NCBI GenBank assembly: GCA_016463045.1
Contig: JAEMSB010000250.1
Span: 961-6,932, forward strand
Length of the DNA: 5,972 bases
Origin: Niveispirillum sp.
GTDB lineage: Bacteria; Pseudomonadota; Alphaproteobacteria; Azospirillales; Azospirillaceae
Direction: 5' to 3'
Notes under the pieces: model-generated
The model's database searches: none
Told to the model about the DNA's origin: nothing
Seen by the model: the letters and a program-made list of their open reading frames with translations, nothing else
Shown here: positions 5,860-5,972 of the stretch, piece by piece
How positions within the stretch are numbered: the stretch's first letter is position 1
Layout: every line of letters begins with the position of its first letter
Translations under genes and position numbers: made by a program

Positions 5860-5972
5860 GGGTTGCGGAACCAATGTCTGGGGTTCGATCAGGATTCCGC
5901 GCCTGAATTCACGAAATCATCCGCCACCGCAAGAAAAAGCGCACGGGGGGCAGGGTTGCGTCAGGTTTTATC
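5860..5972 (-). promoter_or_regulatory. Upstream region of the receptor gene, promoter not resolved
   Basis: This stretch must hold the receptor's leader and perhaps its promoter. The best candidate on the minus strand is TTGCGG followed after 17 nt by AATTCA, within CTTGCGGTGG...GTGAATTCAG (about 5903-5933), but the -10 match is poor. I see no Fur-box-like AT-rich palindrome and no ACCGGT operator like those before the lyase. A short hyphenated palindrome GGTTGCGGAACC (5861-5872) sits just before the ATG where a Shine-Dalgarno would be expected. Confidence 0.25.

Noticed and set aside
5860..5972. Fur box upstream of the TonB-dependent receptor
   Set aside because: I looked for the AT-rich GATAAT-type palindrome on both strands and found none in the visible upstream region, although the window ends soon after.
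1..5972. CRISPR arrays, tRNA/rRNA genes, insertion sequences, phage or defence genes
   Set aside because: No regularly spaced repeats, cloverleaf-type sequences, transposase motifs or terminal inverted repeats were seen; coding density is normal chromosomal.

Overview
The window is dense, GC-rich bacterial DNA with five protein-coding genes, short spacers and no RNA genes, insertion sequences or CRISPR. The strong GC bias at third codon positions, the gene types and the pairing of a PL10-type pectate lyase with a TonB-dependent receptor suggest a Gram-negative alphaproteobacterium. An Azospirillum/Niveispirillum-like member of the Rhodospirillales is a reasonable guess, inferred from protein families and composition rather than from a marker gene.

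Left part (1-1876, + strand): the 3' portion of a histone-deacetylase-family (AcuC/HDLP-like) amidohydrolase, cut by the window edge, is followed 37 bp later by a small exported DUF192 protein. After an 86 bp gap comes an unrecognised proline- and charge-rich protein. These three may share a transcript, but no promoter or terminator is clear between them.

Right part (1886-5859, - strand): a secreted PL10-family polysaccharide lyase (550 aa) lies downstream of a 715 aa TonB-dependent outer-membrane receptor. The two point the same way, but a strong rho-independent terminator directly after the receptor separates them, so the lyase should have its own promoter. The 173 bp spacer between them is the most informative non-coding stretch. 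It holds two LacI-type operator-like palindromes centred on ACCGGT, 35 bp apart, which bracket a plausible promoter for the lyase. These are followed by a leader that can fold into a nested stem ending exactly at a strong Shine-Dalgarno.

Working model (inference): the lyase is an inducible exported pectin-degrading enzyme repressed by a LacI-family regulator encoded elsewhere. The neighbouring receptor imports a TonB-dependent ligand that cannot be named from sequence, either a pectin fragment or, equally possible, an iron chelate. The lyase and the unknown gene converge with only 9 bp between their stop codons and no terminator visible there. I found no evidence of an entirely new system; the lyase control region and the divergent lyase itself deserve the closest look.
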